Source: Pseudomonas pergaminensis
GTDB lineage: Bacteria > Pseudomonadota > Gammaproteobacteria > Pseudomonadales > Pseudomonadaceae
DNA length: 64,000 bases
NCBI RefSeq assembly: GCF_024112395.2
Contig: NZ_CP078013.2
Coordinates: 5,270,001-5,334,000 of the forward strand
Direction of reading: 5' to 3'
Part shown: in pieces, positions 47,148 to 58,653 of the stretch
Position numbering within the stretch: the stretch's first letter is position 1
How the letters are laid out: each line of letters begins with the position of its first letter
Notes under the pieces: generated by a model
Databases searched by the model: none
What the model was told of the DNA's origin: nothing
What the model saw: the letters and a program-made list of their open reading frames with translations, nothing else
Translations under genes and position numbers: made by a program

Positions 47148-47672
47148 TCAGAGACGCAGGCGCCCGCCACGACTGCGTGCCGTGCCCAGGCCATGAGGCA
47201 GCAAGCTTGAGCGAGTGTGCGCATGGCAAATGGCGATAGCCAGGGCGTCGGAGGCGTCGATCTGCGGTTTTGACGTGAGCTTGAGCATGTGCATGACCAT
47301 CATCTGCACCTGCTCTTTGTTCGCCGCGCCGGTGCCGACCACGGCCTGTTTGACCTGGGTGGCGGTGTATTCGGCGATTTCCATGCCCTCCTCGGCGCCG
47401 GCAACGATGGCGGCGCCACGGGCCTGGCCGAGCTTGAGGGCTGAGTCGGCGTTCTTGGCCATGAACACTTTTTCGATGCCCATGGTGACCGGCCCGTAGG
47501 TCTGGATCACTTCACGCACGCCGCGATAGACGATCTGCAGGCGCTCGGCCAACTCGCCCGCACCGGTGCGGATGCAGCCCGACGCGACATAGACACAGCC
47601 GCGCGGGGTCTGTTGCACCACGCCAAAACCGGTGATGCGCGAACCGGGGTCGATACCTAGGATTAAAGTCAT
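47148..47672 (-). CDS. ruvC: Holliday junction resolvase RuvC
   Basis: A 174-residue RNase H-fold endonuclease. Acidic catalytic residues are in [25 protein letters not shown] and [18 protein letters not shown] 47672 starts [11 protein letters not shown], the family start; the 16-codon extension runs towards a REPIN. Order ruvC-ruvA-ruvB follows P. aeruginosa. Confidence 0.97.
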   Translation of the reverse strand: MTLILGIDPGSRITGFGVVQQTPRGCVYVASGCIRTGAGELAERLQIVYRGVREVIQTYGPVTMGIEKVFMAKNADSALKLGQARGAAIVAGAEEGMEIAEYTATQVKQAVVGTGAANKEQVQMMVMHMLKLTSKPQIDASDALAIAICHAHTRSSLLPHGLGTARSRGGRLRL

Positions 47673-47721
47673 AACGCCTGCGGGTTGGGTAAACACATTT
47701 TTTGATACCGGGAGGTTCAAT

Positions 47722-47808
47722 GTGGGAGGGGGCTTGCCCCCGATGACAGTGTGTCAGTTATCTCTCAATCGACTGAACCACCGCTATCGGGGGCAAGCCC
47801 CCTCCTAC
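47722..47808. repeat. REPIN, variant GGGGGCTTGCCCCCGAT
   Basis: Inverted pair with GTGGGAGGGGGCTTGCCCCC arms, right arm with one change (CTCCTAC). It fills the gap between yebC and ruvC. Confidence 0.92.
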
Positions 47809-47828
47809 ATTTAAAACTACATCGCCCT

Positions 47829-48575
<747 letters not shown>

Positions 48576-48655
48576 AACACAACTCCGAAATTCTGTAGAA
48601 ACCTTGTCAATCCCGCTGGGCAGGACTTCTCTCTTTAAATCACAGCCCTTGTAAC

Positions 48656-48684
48656 GCAAAGGCGCATCCGAAGATGCGCCTTTT
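48656..48684. terminator. hairpin between yebC and aspS
   Basis: GGCGCATC / GATGCGCC with a 4-base loop. The T-run (TTTTT) is on the plus-strand side; the minus-strand side has only TTTG. As aspS is on the minus strand, it may end that transcript only partly. Confidence 0.6.
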
Positions 48685-48723
48685 TAGACTGCGTAAACCT
48701 CAGTGCGCTTTCACGCAGCAGCC

Positions 48724-50499
48724 TTACTCAGCCTTCGGCGTCTCGCGCAGGCGGATGTGCAACTCGCGCAATGCCTTGGCATCCACCACACCTGGAGCCT
48801 GGGTCATGACGTCCGCAGCACTCTGGGTTTTCGGGAAGGCGATCACTTCACGGATCGACTGGGCGCCGGTCATCAGCATCACCAGGCGGTCCAGGCCGAA
48901 TGCCAGGCCACCGTGCGGCGGCGCACCATATTTCAGGGCGTCGAGCAGGAAGCCGAATTTCTCTTCCTGTTCCGCTTCGTTGATGCCCAACAGACGGAAG
49001 ACCGCTTGCTGCATCTCTTTGCGGTGGATACGGATCGAACCGCCACCCAGCTCGGTGCCGTTGAGTACCATGTCGTAGGCGCGGGACAGGGCGCCTGCCG
49101 GGTTGGCTTCCAGCTCGGCCGGCGAGCACTTCGGCGCAGTGAACGGGTGGTGCAAGGCGCTGAAGCTGCCGTCGTCGTTCTCTTCGAACATCGGGAAGTC
49201 AACGACCCACATCGGGGCCCATTCGCAGGTCAGCAGGTTCAGGTCGTGACCCAGCTTGATGCGCAGCGCGCCCAGGGCTTCGCTGACGATCTTGGCCTTG
49301 TCGGCGCCGAAGAACACGATATCGCCGTCGACTGCACCGACGCGGTCGAGGATCGCGTTCAGGTTGTCCAGCGGAATGTTCTTCACGATCGGCGATTGCA
49401 GGCCGTCAACACCGTTGGCGCGCTCGTTGACCTTGATATACGCCAGGCCCTTGGCACCGTAGATGCCGACGAACTTGGTGTAGTCGTCGATCTGCTTGCG
49501 CGGCATGCTTGCGCCGCCAGGCACGCGCAGGGCGGCAATGCGGCATTTCGGGTCGTTGGCCGGGCCGCTGAACACCTTGAAGTCGACTTCCTTGAGCTGG
49601 TCGGCCACGTCCACCAGTTCCAGCGGGTTACGCAGGTCTGGCTTGTCGGAACCGTAGCGGCGCATGGCTTCTTCGAAGGTCATGTGCGGGAAGTCGCCGA
49701 ATTCCAGGTCCAGCACTTCCTTGAACAGGTTGCGGATCATCTGCTCGGTCAGGCCCATGATCTCTTTTTCATCGAGGAAGCTGGTCTCGATGTCGATCTG
49801 GGTGAATTCCGGCTGGCGGTCGGCGCGCAGGTCTTCGTCACGGAAGCACTTGGCGATCTGGTAGTAGCGGTCGAAGCCAGCCACCATCAGCAACTGCTTG
49901 AACAGTTGTGGCGATTGCGGCAGGGCGAAGAACGAACCGGCGTGGGTACGGCTAGGCACCAGGTAGTCACGCGCGCCTTCCGGGGTGGCACGGGTCAGGA
50001 TCGGGGTCTCGACGTCCAGGAAGCCGTTTTCGTCGAGGAAGCGGCGGATACTGGTGGTCATGCGCGAACGCAGGCGCAGCTTCTCGGCCATCTCCGGACG
50101 ACGCAGGTCCAGGAAGCGATAACGCAGGCGGGTTTCTTCGCCGACGTCGGAGTATTCGTTGAGCGGGAACGGCGGGGTTTCCGATTCGTTCAGCACTTCC
50201 AGTTCATAGCCCAGCACTTCAATGCCGCCGGACGCCATGTTCTTGTTCACGGCACCGGCCGGACGCAGGCGAACCTTGCCGGTGATCTTCACTACGTATT
50301 CGCTGCGCACGCGGTCGGCGGCGGCGAAGCTCTCGGCGCGATCCGGGTCGAACACCACCTGGGCCAGACCATCACGATCACGGATATCGAGGAAGATCAC
50401 CCCGCCGTGGTCGCGGCGACGGTGAACCCATCCGCAAAGGGTGATTTCCTGACCTTCCAGGGTCTCGTTCAGTTGGCCGCAATAGTGGCTGCGCATCAT
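48724..50499 (-). CDS. aspS: aspartyl-tRNA synthetase (probably Asp/Asn non-discriminating)
   Basis: A 591-residue class II synthetase, bacterial type with GAD insertion. N-terminal OB fold ([24 protein letters not shown]), motif 2 ([23 protein letters not shown]), motif 3 ([15 protein letters not shown]). Length equals that of the P. aeruginosa enzyme, which also charges tRNA-Asn for the transamidation route. Start chosen at ATG 50499 ([10 protein letters not shown]); a neighbouring ATG codon follows directly. Confidence 0.95.
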   Translation of the reverse strand: MMRSHYCGQLNETLEGQEITLCGWVHRRRDHGGVIFLDIRDRDGLAQVVFDPDRAESFAAADRVRSEYVVKITGKVRLRPAGAVNKNMASGGIEVLGYELEVLNESETPPFPLNEYSDVGEETRLRYRFLDLRRPEMAEKLRLRSRMTTSIRRFLDENGFLDVETPILTRATPEGARDYLVPSRTHAGSFFALPQSPQLFKQLLMVAGFDRYYQIAKCFRDEDLRADRQPEFTQIDIETSFLDEKEIMGLTEQMIRNLFKEVLDLEFGDFPHMTFEEAMRRYGSDKPDLRNPLELVDVADQLKEVDFKVFSGPANDPKCRIAALRVPGGASMPRKQIDDYTKFVGIYGAKGLAYIKVNERANGVDGLQSPIVKNIPLDNLNAILDRVGAVDGDIVFFGADKAKIVSEALGALRIKLGHDLNLLTCEWAPMWVVDFPMFEENDDGSFSALHHPFTAPKCSPAELEANPAGALSRAYDMVLNGTELGGGSIRIHRKEMQQAVFRLLGINEAEQEEKFGFLLDALKYGAPPHGGLAFGLDRLVMLMTGAQSIREVIAFPKTQSAADVMTQAPGVVDAKALRELHIRLRETPKAE

Positions 50500-50606
50500 G
50501 GTAGTGGTTTCACTTCTCGTAATTCGAAATTCGGTGGAGGCCTGCCTCGTCACCGTACATTAAAGCAGGGGACGGATAATGCAGGAGCCTGCGCGTAGAG
50601 TTCAAC

Positions 50607-50828
50607 TCAGTCTGCTTTGTCGCCGCCCGCCAGGTTCTTCTTCGAGCCGGTCTTGAAGTCGGTCTCGTACCAGCCGCTGCCGCTCAGGCGGAAGCCTGGC
50701 ATGGACAACATCTTCTTGAGCTCCGGCGCCTGGCAGGCTGGGCAATCGACCAGCGGCGCTGCGCTGATCTTCTGAATGGCTTCCAACTGATGACCACAGG
50801 AAGCACATTGATAGTCGTACATGGGCAT
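50607..50828 (-). CDS. FmdB-family zinc-ribbon protein
   Basis: A 73-residue putative regulatory protein of the FmdB/CxxC_CXXC_SSSS type: MPMYDYQCASCGHQLE gives the first C-x2-C and VDCPACQAPEL the second; the tail FRLSGSGWYETDFKTG is typical. It probably binds one zinc. It precedes aspS in transcript order with 107 bases between and may be co-transcribed. Confidence 0.92.
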   Translation of the reverse strand: MPMYDYQCASCGHQLEAIQKISAAPLVDCPACQAPELKKMLSMPGFRLSGSGWYETDFKTGSKKNLAGGDKAD

Positions 50829-50994
50829 GGAGATGTCTCGGCGATCAGATCGTTACTGCGCCACGCCTGGCCTACGGGTGGGCGGCATGCGTAGCAAAGC
50901 GCGGGATTATATCTGGTAAATCGAGGCAGCGCAGCCGGCTTTCTGCCCGGAGCCCTGCCCGCCACGAAGGAAGGCCGGCCCCGAAGCCCGGTGG

Positions 50995-51351
50995 CTATAC
51001 CAGGGACTGCCCCGGTAAACAGGTCGGTTCAATACACCCTTTCAAGGCGTGAACCACGCACACCACCCTGACCAACCCACTGAAGTTCTTCACACCGCCG
51101 TAACGCAGGTGCACTTCCCGATCGACGTAAGACAGCAACGCACTGACTGAACAGGCATTGATCCTGGCTATCTCCGTGAGGATATTCCAATAGATCTGCT
51201 CCAGCCGCAGGCAAGTGGAAAACCCGTTGAGCCTCACTGACCGGGACAATGGCTTGGCCAGTCCCATATCGAACCCTTTTGCAAAGGGGTCGATCTTTAT
51301 CTTATGGAAACCACCGGTTTCCATCACTCCATTACCCACTCCGCGTGACAT
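50995..51351 (-). CDS. ribbon-helix-helix domain protein
   Basis: A 118-residue protein with an RHH_4-type ribbon-helix-helix (about residues 37-105): SVRLNGFSTCLRLEQIYWNILTEIARINACSVSALLSYVDRE. Such domains dimerise and bind DNA, but many Pseudomonas members have no known target. The start is uncertain: ATG 51351 is used here, and the Met ten codons later has GGAG too close to it. No neighbouring gene gives a clue; the 180 bases to dps hold nothing recognisable. Confidence 0.7.
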   Translation of the reverse strand: MSRGVGNGVMETGGFHKIKIDPFAKGFDMGLAKPLSRSVRLNGFSTCLRLEQIYWNILTEIARINACSVSALLSYVDREVHLRYGGVKNFSGLVRVVCVVHALKGCIEPTCLPGQSLV

Positions 51352-51531
51352 ACACCTGACACTCCATTGCCAAACAGCAGCCCATGGGTTGTCCCATTGG
51401 GCAGTCGCCCTATAAAACAGCAGGCAGAGGCAGGCAGCCAGAAGACGCGGCGTCGATAGACGTAGGACAACGCCAGGAAATGCGCGGAAACAAGCGAGCG
51501 GCGCCAGGACGGCGCCACTCAGGGTCGGCGT

Positions 51532-52005
51532 TTACTGATTTTCGAGCAGCGAGCGCAGCATCCACGCGGTTTTCTCGTGAACCTGCATGCGCTGGGTCAG
51601 CAGGTCGGCGGTCGGCTCGTCGCTGACCTTGTCGAGCAGTGGGAAGATGCCGCGCGCGGTACGAGTGACCGCCTCCTGGCCGGCGACCAACTGCTTGATC
51701 ATCTCTTCTGCGCTGGGCACGCCTTCCTCTTCCTTGATGGACGAAAGTCGGGCGTAGATGGAGTAGGCACCCGGCGCCGGGAAACCCAGGGCACGGATAC
51801 GCTCGGCAATGGAGTCCACGGCCAGCGCCAGCTCGTTGTACTGCTCTTCAAACATCAAGTGCAGCGTGCGGAACATGGGGCCCGTGACGTTCCAATGGAA
51901 ATTGTGGGTCTTCAGATACAAAACATAGGTATCGGAAAGCAGCCGTGAAAGCCCGTCGACGATGGATTTACGATCTTCTTCACTGATACCGATATCGATT
52001 GCCAT
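51532..52005 (-). CDS. dps: Dps-family ferritin-like DNA-protection protein
   Basis: A 157-residue Dps with the inter-subunit ferroxidase residues in [46 protein letters not shown] (His, His, Asp/Glu pattern). Twelve-mers store iron using peroxide and shield DNA. AAGGGG lies 6 bases before ATG 52005. It matches PA0962 of P. aeruginosa by position. Confidence 0.93.
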   Translation of the reverse strand: MAIDIGISEEDRKSIVDGLSRLLSDTYVLYLKTHNFHWNVTGPMFRTLHLMFEEQYNELALAVDSIAERIRALGFPAPGAYSIYARLSSIKEEEGVPSAEEMIKQLVAGQEAVTRTARGIFPLLDKVSDEPTADLLTQRMQVHEKTAWMLRSLLENQ

Positions 52006-52420
52006 GTTTATCCCCTTCAATTGACAAGCATTCATTGATCCGGTGCAGGACCACTCTAGCAAGAGTGGCAGCGATGCGCAGCCCGGCGCGGCAATTCGCC
52101 CCGGCGTGGCCGGTCAAACGGTGGGTCCCAAGCCTTTGGCCAGAGTAGGAAATATCCCTGCAACCCCGCTTGAAACACCTGCACGTGTCTAGGACAAGCG
52201 TTTGACGCAGAAATGCCATGTCCCTTGCAACACCCTGAAATGCTTGATTTGAGTAGGCACAGCCTTTGCTGTTAAATAGGCGGCGTGTCGTCGCCGTTAC
52301 TTTCTGCGGCAGCGGCATAGGCTGATACCCCGCGCACGTGCCCAACGCCTCCCATTGTTCAGAAGCGAACCGTGCCAGTCAGCTCTTCCTTGTGATCCGT
52401 CTTAACGTGAGTTAATCAAA
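52006..52420. other. 415-bp divergent region between dps and the membrane cold-shock gene
   Basis: No gene, REP or clear hairpin seen. It must carry promoters for both divergent genes. A GTGAGTTAATC stretch lies just before the cold-shock gene start; I cannot assign a specific operator. Confidence 0.5.
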
Positions 52421-53023
52421 ATGTTGAAAATCGTCCACCTGCTAACGGGCGTTGCAGCTTTGCTGCTGTCCTTTATACCGAGCTTGCAACAGGGAAGCCC
52501 TCCCTACCTGGAACAACACGACGCTCTGTACCTGGCCTTGTTCGGCCTTCTTAACCTGACGCTGGCACCGGTGATCCCTTACTGGAACAAAGGCACACGT
52601 CATCAACTGCAAAACCTGGTCAGCGCGCTGTTGGTACTGACCGTTGTCGTACAAACCCTCACCCTCCTGGCACCCATGCCTGAAGTCGGCGGCCACCCGG
52701 CCATCCTGCTCAGCCTGGTGATTGCTGTGGTCGCCATCGTTCTTCACCTGGCCATCAGCTTCTACCGTTCGTCCCCTGCGGCCTCGTCGCAAACCTACGA
52801 CATGACCAATCGGGATACCGGTACCGTCAAGTGGTTCAACACGTCCAAAGGCTTCGGCTTTATTTCCCGTGATTCGGGCGACGATATCTTCGTCCATTTC
52901 CGGGCCATCCGCGGCGAAGGCCATCGCGTACTGGTGGAAGGCCAGCGCGTGGAGTTCTCCGTCATGAATCGCGACAAAGGCCTGCAGGCCGAAGACGTGA
53001 TTGCTGCACTGCCGCGTCGCTGA
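52421..53023 (+). CDS. membrane-anchored cold-shock domain protein
   Basis: A 200-residue fusion. Residues 1-115 hold four hydrophobic helices ([66 protein letters not shown]); residues 130-200 are a full cold-shock domain with RNP1 ([15 protein letters not shown]) and RNP2 (DIFVHFRAI). The domain would face the cytoplasm next to the membrane. The counterpart in P. aeruginosa is PA0961. It is followed by a bidirectional terminator. Confidence 0.9.
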   Translation: MLKIVHLLTGVAALLLSFIPSLQQGSPPYLEQHDALYLALFGLLNLTLAPVIPYWNKGTRHQLQNLVSALLVLTVVVQTLTLLAPMPEVGGHPAILLSLVIAVVAIVLHLAISFYRSSPAASSQTYDMTNRDTGTVKWFNTSKGFGFISRDSGDDIFVHFRAIRGEGHRVLVEGQRVEFSVMNRDKGLQAEDVIAALPRR

Positions 53024-53037
53024 TACCCGCGCTCGCA

Positions 53038-53083
53038 GCAAAAAAAACCGCGATCCAGCCTGGCTGGTTCGCGGTTTTTTTAT
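53038..53083. terminator. bidirectional terminator between cold-shock gene and slyX
   Basis: AAAAAAACCGCGA and TCGCGGTTTTTTT arms enclose an inner CCAGCCTGGCTGG dyad. A-run and T-run flank both sides, so it serves both convergent genes. Confidence 0.92.
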
Positions 53084-53102
53084 GCGCAGCCATTAGCCGC
53101 TA

Positions 53103-53309
53103 TCAATAGTGAGGCGGCGGCGCTTCTTCTTCGGACGTTTCGAATTGGCCGCCCATTTCTTCCTGGCGCTTTAGCAGTGCGGTCATCTGCAATTGCAGGC
53201 GCTCGACGGCCCGCTGCTGGGTGACGAGGATATCGTTGAGGGTTTCGATGGTGTCGTCCTGGAAGGCCAGGCGGCTCTCCAGGTCAGTGACGCGGTCTTG
53301 CAGATCCAT
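53103..53309 (-). CDS. slyX: SlyX family protein
   Basis: A 68-residue coiled-coil protein, [39 protein letters not shown], ending in the family's PPHY. The function of SlyX is unknown. It starts 3 bases after the HIT gene stop, so they are co-transcribed. Confidence 0.93.
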   Translation of the reverse strand: MDLQDRVTDLESRLAFQDDTIETLNDILVTQQRAVERLQLQMTALLKRQEEMGGQFETSEEEAPPPHY

Positions 53310-53312
53310 GAT

Positions 53313-53738
53313 TCAACCCTGGGTAAAGACAAAGTCAGCAGGCAACAGCTCGCGCAGACGGGCGCGGATGGCTGCCACTTGCGCATCGGTGTAAGGCTGC
53401 GCCGGATGCTTGCCCCATACCGGCGCCGGCCAGGCGGCATCATCGCGCTTGCGCACGATCACATGGACGTGCAACTGGCTGACCACATTGCCCAGCGCGC
53501 CGATGTTCATCTTGTCCGCCGCCAGCCCGTCATTCAGCACTTGCGCCAGGGCCGTCGTCTCTTGCCACAACTGTTGCTGATCGGCGACATCCAGTTGAAA
53601 CACTTCGCTGATACCGTTGATACGCGGCACCAGGATGAACCAGGGGTAGTTCGAGTCATTGGACAGCAGCAGTCGGCACAGGGGGAAGTCCCCCAGGGTC
53701 AGCGTGTCTTGTTGAAGGCGTTGATCTAAAGCGAACAC
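53313..53738 (-). CDS. HIT-family nucleotide hydrolase
   Basis: A 141-residue histidine-triad protein. The triad reads QLHVHVIVR (H-x-H-x-, third position not His but Ile-Val), so it is a variant of the H-x-H-x-H pattern; the preceding NVVSQ supplies a usual contact. I chose GTG 53738 (VFALDQRLQQDT), which has GGAG at 8 bases; GTG 53747 is a second option. The frame continues to 53984 but that part has no coding character. PA0959-like by position. Confidence 0.8.
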   Translation of the reverse strand: MFALDQRLQQDTLTLGDFPLCRLLLSNDSNYPWFILVPRINGISEVFQLDVADQQQLWQETTALAQVLNDGLAADKMNIGALGNVVSQLHVHVIVRKRDDAAWPAPVWGKHPAQPYTDAQVAAIRARLRELLPADFVFTQG

Positions 53739-54612
53739 CGCAGGCACTCCGTTCGGCAGGTCAGGTTCAAGGCCACCAGCATACCTGCGAATCGCGCACG
53801 CTTCACGCCAGCCCCTGCGCGCCGGGCCAAAGTGCGATGAAAAAAAGCGCACCATTTCGAGACAAACGAATAATTCGACTACGCTCAATGACCAATCCAG
53901 CCGTAAATAGATGAACACTGAGCAAACGATTACGACGAGACCCGCGACACAGAGGCTTCGCAAGTCAAGGCATTGAGCCATCACTGCGGTCGAGCGTCAT
54001 CGGGGGGCATGCACCAAAATGACCCATTTATGCCTCAAAGAGATCCGCCGATTACCCACTGGGCGGGGTGAACCGGTAACGTTTTACCCAGGTTCAGGAT
54101 TTATGCACCCCACACCAAGGAAAGGAAGCGTGCGTCAAGGCCAAACCAATCGGCGTAAAAACCCCGTGCTTATGCGGTTTTCAGGAAGCCACGACGTTTT
54201 TCACGAAAAAATGACATTCGAATTTCAGTTTGGGCACGCTTGCTGCATTCATCCCTTTATCGTCGGCAACGGCACCGGTAGGGAAGCGGGTGTTTCGCGA
54301 TGAAAAACAGCAGCGGTTCAATGCGCGCCAAGGATGATTTCAAACTTCGAAAGAAACGTTTTTTTGCGTTCTTTTAACGGTTTAGAAACAGTATTGAAGT
54401 TGTCAGCCTCGTTACAGTGGGGCTGTGAATTTGCGACATGGATATAGCAATCTACGACAAGCTCGTAAAGAAGCTGAAAGGAAAGTTGGGCAAGTATCGC
54501 CAATATTGTCAGCGTGATATAACTTTGCGCCGACACAAAAAGAAAGAGCCGCCCAGACAAAAATACAGGTGGGACGGCAGTACTCTTCCTAAAACCAAAG
54601 GAGCAAATCACG
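53739..54612. other. 874-bp region without a convincing gene, before the porin
   Basis: The largest gap in the window. It is AT-richer than coding DNA, especially 54160-54600. Short ORFs (for example 54019-54303 on plus) lack ribosome-binding sites and normal codon use. An A-rich stretch ACACAAAAAGAAAGA about 60 bases before the porin ATG could be a Hfq/Crc-type site in a long 5' leader. A small RNA or complex porin promoter is possible; nothing definite is seen. Confidence 0.5.
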
Positions 54613-55911
54613 ATGCGCGTGATGAAGTGGAGCATGATCGCCCTGGCTGTTTCAGCAGGCACTACGCAGTTCGCAATGGCGTCCGCCCAAAGCGATTCCA
54701 AAGGCTTTGTTGAAGACAGCACTTTCAGCATTAATACTCGCGCCCTGTACTTCAGCCGCGACTTCCGCAATGAGCCACTGGATGGCTACGAGAAAGTCAA
54801 CGGCAAGAATAAAAGCCGTGCTGAAGAGACTGGCCTGGGCTTCAACGCCCTGTACCAATCGGGCTTCACCCAAGGCACCATCGGCGTCGGTGTAGACGTG
54901 ATCGGCCTGCTGGGCGTCAAGCTCGACAGCGGTAAGGGCCGTGCCGGCACTGGTCTGTTCCCGTCCGGTTCCGACGGTCGCTCGCAGGACGATTACTCCA
55001 AAGGCGGCGGTGCCGTTAAATTCCGCATCTCCGATACGGTCTTGAAAGTCGGCGACCAATACACCACCGCTCCTGTGTTTGCCTCCGATGACAGCCGTTT
55101 GCTGCCAGAGCTGCCACAAGGTATCTCGCTCACCAGCAACGAGATCAAGGGCCTCAAACTGGAAGGTGGTCACTTCACTTCCAGCGTCGCACAGAACCAG
55201 ACCTTCCGTGACAGCCTGGGCCTGACGAAGACCGACTTTGCCGGTGCCGTCTACTCCTTCACCCCAGAGGTTACCGGCAGCCTGTACTACGCAAAAACCG
55301 AAGATTACTTCCGCAAGTGGTACAGCAACCTTAACTGGACCCACGCGCTGAGCGACGACCAGTCCTTCGCCCTGGACTTCAACATCTACGACACGAAAAG
55401 TGACGGTGAAGGCAAGCAACGCGCCTACTACGACAAAACCACCAAGCTTGATAACCGTGCGTTCAGCCTGCAGGGTGCGTACACCATTGGTGCTCACACC
55501 TTCACACTGGCTGCCCAGAAAGTCACCGGTGACGGCGATTACGGTTACGGCGTAGACGGCGGCGGCTCAGTGTTCCTGGCCAACTCCATTGCCCGCTCCG
55601 ACTTCAACGGCGAAGGCGAGAAGTCCTACCAGGCTCGTTACGACATCAACATGGCGACCTTTGGCATTCCTGGCCTGAGCTTCATGACTCGCTACGTAAC
55701 CGGTAGCGGCGCTCAAACCGCCACGACCTCGAACGGCAAAGAGTGGGAACGTGACATCGAAGCCAAGTACGTGATCCAGAGCGGTCCAGCCAAGGACCTG
55801 AGCCTGCGTCTGCGTCAAGCAACCTATCGTTCGGGTGATGGCGTTTACTACGGTTCGCCTTCGATCGACGAACTGCGTTTGATCGCGAACTACCCGCTGA
55901 ACATCCTGTAA
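54613..55911 (+). CDS. OprD-family outer membrane porin
   Basis: A 432-residue substrate-specific porin. Signal peptide (MRVMKWSMIALAVSAGTTQFAMA), then the OprD-family start FVEDSTFSINTRALYFSRDFRN, RAEETGLGFNALYQSGFTQGTIGVGVDVIGLLGVKLDSG, and repeated amphipathic strands to the end (ELRLIANYPLNIL). Members take up basic amino acids, peptides or organic acids. It occupies the position of oprD (PA0958) in P. aeruginosa; whether it takes basic amino acids is inference. AAAGGAGC precedes the ATG. Confidence 0.93.
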   Translation: MRVMKWSMIALAVSAGTTQFAMASAQSDSKGFVEDSTFSINTRALYFSRDFRNEPLDGYEKVNGKNKSRAEETGLGFNALYQSGFTQGTIGVGVDVIGLLGVKLDSGKGRAGTGLFPSGSDGRSQDDYSKGGGAVKFRISDTVLKVGDQYTTAPVFASDDSRLLPELPQGISLTSNEIKGLKLEGGHFTSSVAQNQTFRDSLGLTKTDFAGAVYSFTPEVTGSLYYAKTEDYFRKWYSNLNWTHALSDDQSFALDFNIYDTKSDGEGKQRAYYDKTTKLDNRAFSLQGAYTIGAHTFTLAAQKVTGDGDYGYGVDGGGSVFLANSIARSDFNGEGEKSYQARYDINMATFGIPGLSFMTRYVTGSGAQTATTSNGKEWERDIEAKYVIQSGPAKDLSLRLRQATYRSGDGVYYGSPSIDELRLIANYPLNIL

Positions 55912-55956
55912 TTGACAGTTTTATTACAGCGATGAGTTAAGGTTTCGGCCTTAAAC

Positions 55957-55998
55957 AAAAAAAGCCGCTCCCTTGTTTAACAAGGGAGCGGCTTTTTT
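55957..55998. terminator. intrinsic terminator after the OprD-family porin
   Basis: AGCCGCTCCCTTG / CAAGGGAGCGGCT stem with A-run before and T-run after, 45 bases past the porin stop. It serves the porin and possibly the convergent mscS. Confidence 0.95.
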
Positions 55999-56102
55999 AT
56001 GGATGTAATGTTTCAGCACTGGAATAACTAGCAAGCTAACTAACGAGATTAGCGCTTGCACCTTGAACCTGACCTAACGGCCAAGTTCAAGAATGACCCC
56101 AG

Positions 56103-56945
56103 TTACTTGGCAGCTGTTTCCTGCATCACACGAATAACCCGCTGCGGAAATGGAATATCAATCCCCGCCGCCTTCAAGCGGTCACGTGCAAGTTCGTTCA
56201 ACATGAACACCACGTCCCAATAATCCGCCGTCTTGGTCCAGCAACGCAAGGAAACGGTGATCGAACTGTCACCCAATGTCGACACCACCGCTGCCGCAGC
56301 CGGGTCTGCCAATACGCGCGGATCTTTCGCCAGCTCCAGCAACACCTCACGGGCTTTTTGCAGGTCGGCCTCATAGTCCACACCCACATCGAACACCACC
56401 TTGCGGGTCGGCTGACGGTTGGTGTTGGTGATAAGGCCATTGGACAGGATACCGTTCGGCACGATCACGGTCTTGTTGTCGCCGGTACGCAGCACGGTGT
56501 GGAAGATCTGGATGCTATCGACGGTACCCGAAGTGCCTTGGGCTTCGATCCAGTCACCAATGCGGAATGGGCGGAACAACAGAATCAGCACGCCACCGGC
56601 GAAGTTCGCCAGGCTGCCTTGCAATGCCATGCCGATGGCCAGGGTAGCGGCACCGATCGCCGCAATGAACGAGGTGGTTGCCACGCCGATCATCGAGGCC
56701 ACGTTGACCACCAGCATGATTTTGAGCGCGACGTTCGCCAGTCGGGTAATGAAATGTTGCAGGGCCATGTCAGCATTGCGCAGGGCCAGCAGGCGCCCCA
56801 CGCGATGGGTCAACACGTTAATCAGCCACCAACCGATGACCAAGGTGACCAAAGCCAGCAAGAACCGGCTGCCGTATTCCATGATCATCGGCAGCCAAGA
56901 TTCCGAGGTCTTGATCAGGTGATCCATTTCAGCGTTCAAATCCAT
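56103..56945 (-). CDS. mscS: small-conductance mechanosensitive channel MscS
   Basis: A 280-residue MscS with three N-terminal helices (about 22-45, 63-85, 90-120) and the pore helix with alternating Gly/Ala (AAIGAATLAIGMALQGSLANFAGGVLILLFRPFRIGDWIE). The cytoplasmic beta and alpha/beta domains follow. It opens under membrane tension to release solutes. Length matches E. coli MscS (286). Confidence 0.95.
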   Translation of the reverse strand: MDLNAEMDHLIKTSESWLPMIMEYGSRFLLALVTLVIGWWLINVLTHRVGRLLALRNADMALQHFITRLANVALKIMLVVNVASMIGVATTSFIAAIGAATLAIGMALQGSLANFAGGVLILLFRPFRIGDWIEAQGTSGTVDSIQIFHTVLRTGDNKTVIVPNGILSNGLITNTNRQPTRKVVFDVGVDYEADLQKAREVLLELAKDPRVLADPAAAAVVSTLGDSSITVSLRCWTKTADYWDVVFMLNELARDRLKAAGIDIPFPQRVIRVMQETAAK

Positions 56946-56998
56946 CTACATTCTCCTGTTAACCGGATGTTCGGCGTAATGAGCGGCCATAAATGCAA

Positions 56999-57018
56999 TT
57001 GAGCCCCGTAGGGCTCAA
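56999..57018 (-). terminator. stem-loop after yajQ
   Basis: TTGAGCCC / GGGCTCAA with a 4-base loop, about 60 bases past the yajQ stop; a T-containing tail follows on the minus strand. Moderate terminator. Confidence 0.55.
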
Positions 57019-57080
57019 TAGTAGGCGCAGGTTCTGGGGCGTGGGACGTCAAAAACGCCGACAGGTTCCCCAATGTGCCA

Positions 57081-57566
57081 TCAGTCGCGGAAGTTGTTGA
57101 ACTGCAGCGGCATGTCGAAGGTCTTGGCGCGCAGGGCCGCAATGGCCTCTTGCAGGTCGTCACGTTTCTTGCCAGTGACACGAACCTGTTCACCCTGGAT
57201 CGCGGCCTGGACTTTCAGCTTGGCGTCCTTGATGTGGGCGACGATTTTCTTCGCCAGCTCCTTATCGATGCCTTCCTTGAGGATGGCTTCCTGCTTCATC
57301 AGCTTGCCGGAGGCGTAGGCATCCTTGATTTCAAGGCACTGCGCGTCGATCTTGCGCTTGACCAGCGACAGCTTGAGGATCTCGATCATCGCTTCCAGCT
57401 GGAAATCGGCTTCAGCGGTCAGGTTGACGGTCAGCTCTTTTTCCTTGAATTCGAAGCTGCCCTTGCCTTTCAAGTCATAGCGACGGTCCAGTTCCTTGAC
57501 GGCGTTCTCGACGGCGTTGGTGACTTCGTGTTTGTCCAGTTCGGATACCACGTCGAACGAAGGCAT
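57081..57566 (-). CDS. yajQ: YajQ family cyclic-di-GMP-binding protein
   Basis: A 161-residue Yaj[35 protein letters not shown] start, [34 protein letters not shown] and the PLQFNNFRD end are all canonical. Homologues in Xanthomonas and Pseudomonas bind cyclic di-GMP. It is a monocistronic gene, divergent from the panE-like gene. Confidence 0.96.
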   Translation of the reverse strand: MPSFDVVSELDKHEVTNAVENAVKELDRRYDLKGKGSFEFKEKELTVNLTAEADFQLEAMIEILKLSLVKRKIDAQCLEIKDAYASGKLMKQEAILKEGIDKELAKKIVAHIKDAKLKVQAAIQGEQVRVTGKKRDDLQEAIAALRAKTFDMPLQFNNFRD

Positions 57567-57584
57567 GTCATTTCTCCAATATAA

Positions 57585-58607
<1,023 letters not shown>

Positions 58608-58653
58608 GCCACGCGCTACCCTGCCCGCCTGTCTATCACCTGGGAAAACCCTG

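Noticed and set aside
48703..50598. A 631-codon plus-strand open frame across aspS
   Set aside because: Antisense shadow of a textbook aspS; amino-acid composition is abnormal.
54019..54303. A 94-codon plus-strand ORF in the gap before the porin
   Set aside because: No ribosome-binding site, mixed codon use and no recognisable sequence; kept only as part of the gap description.
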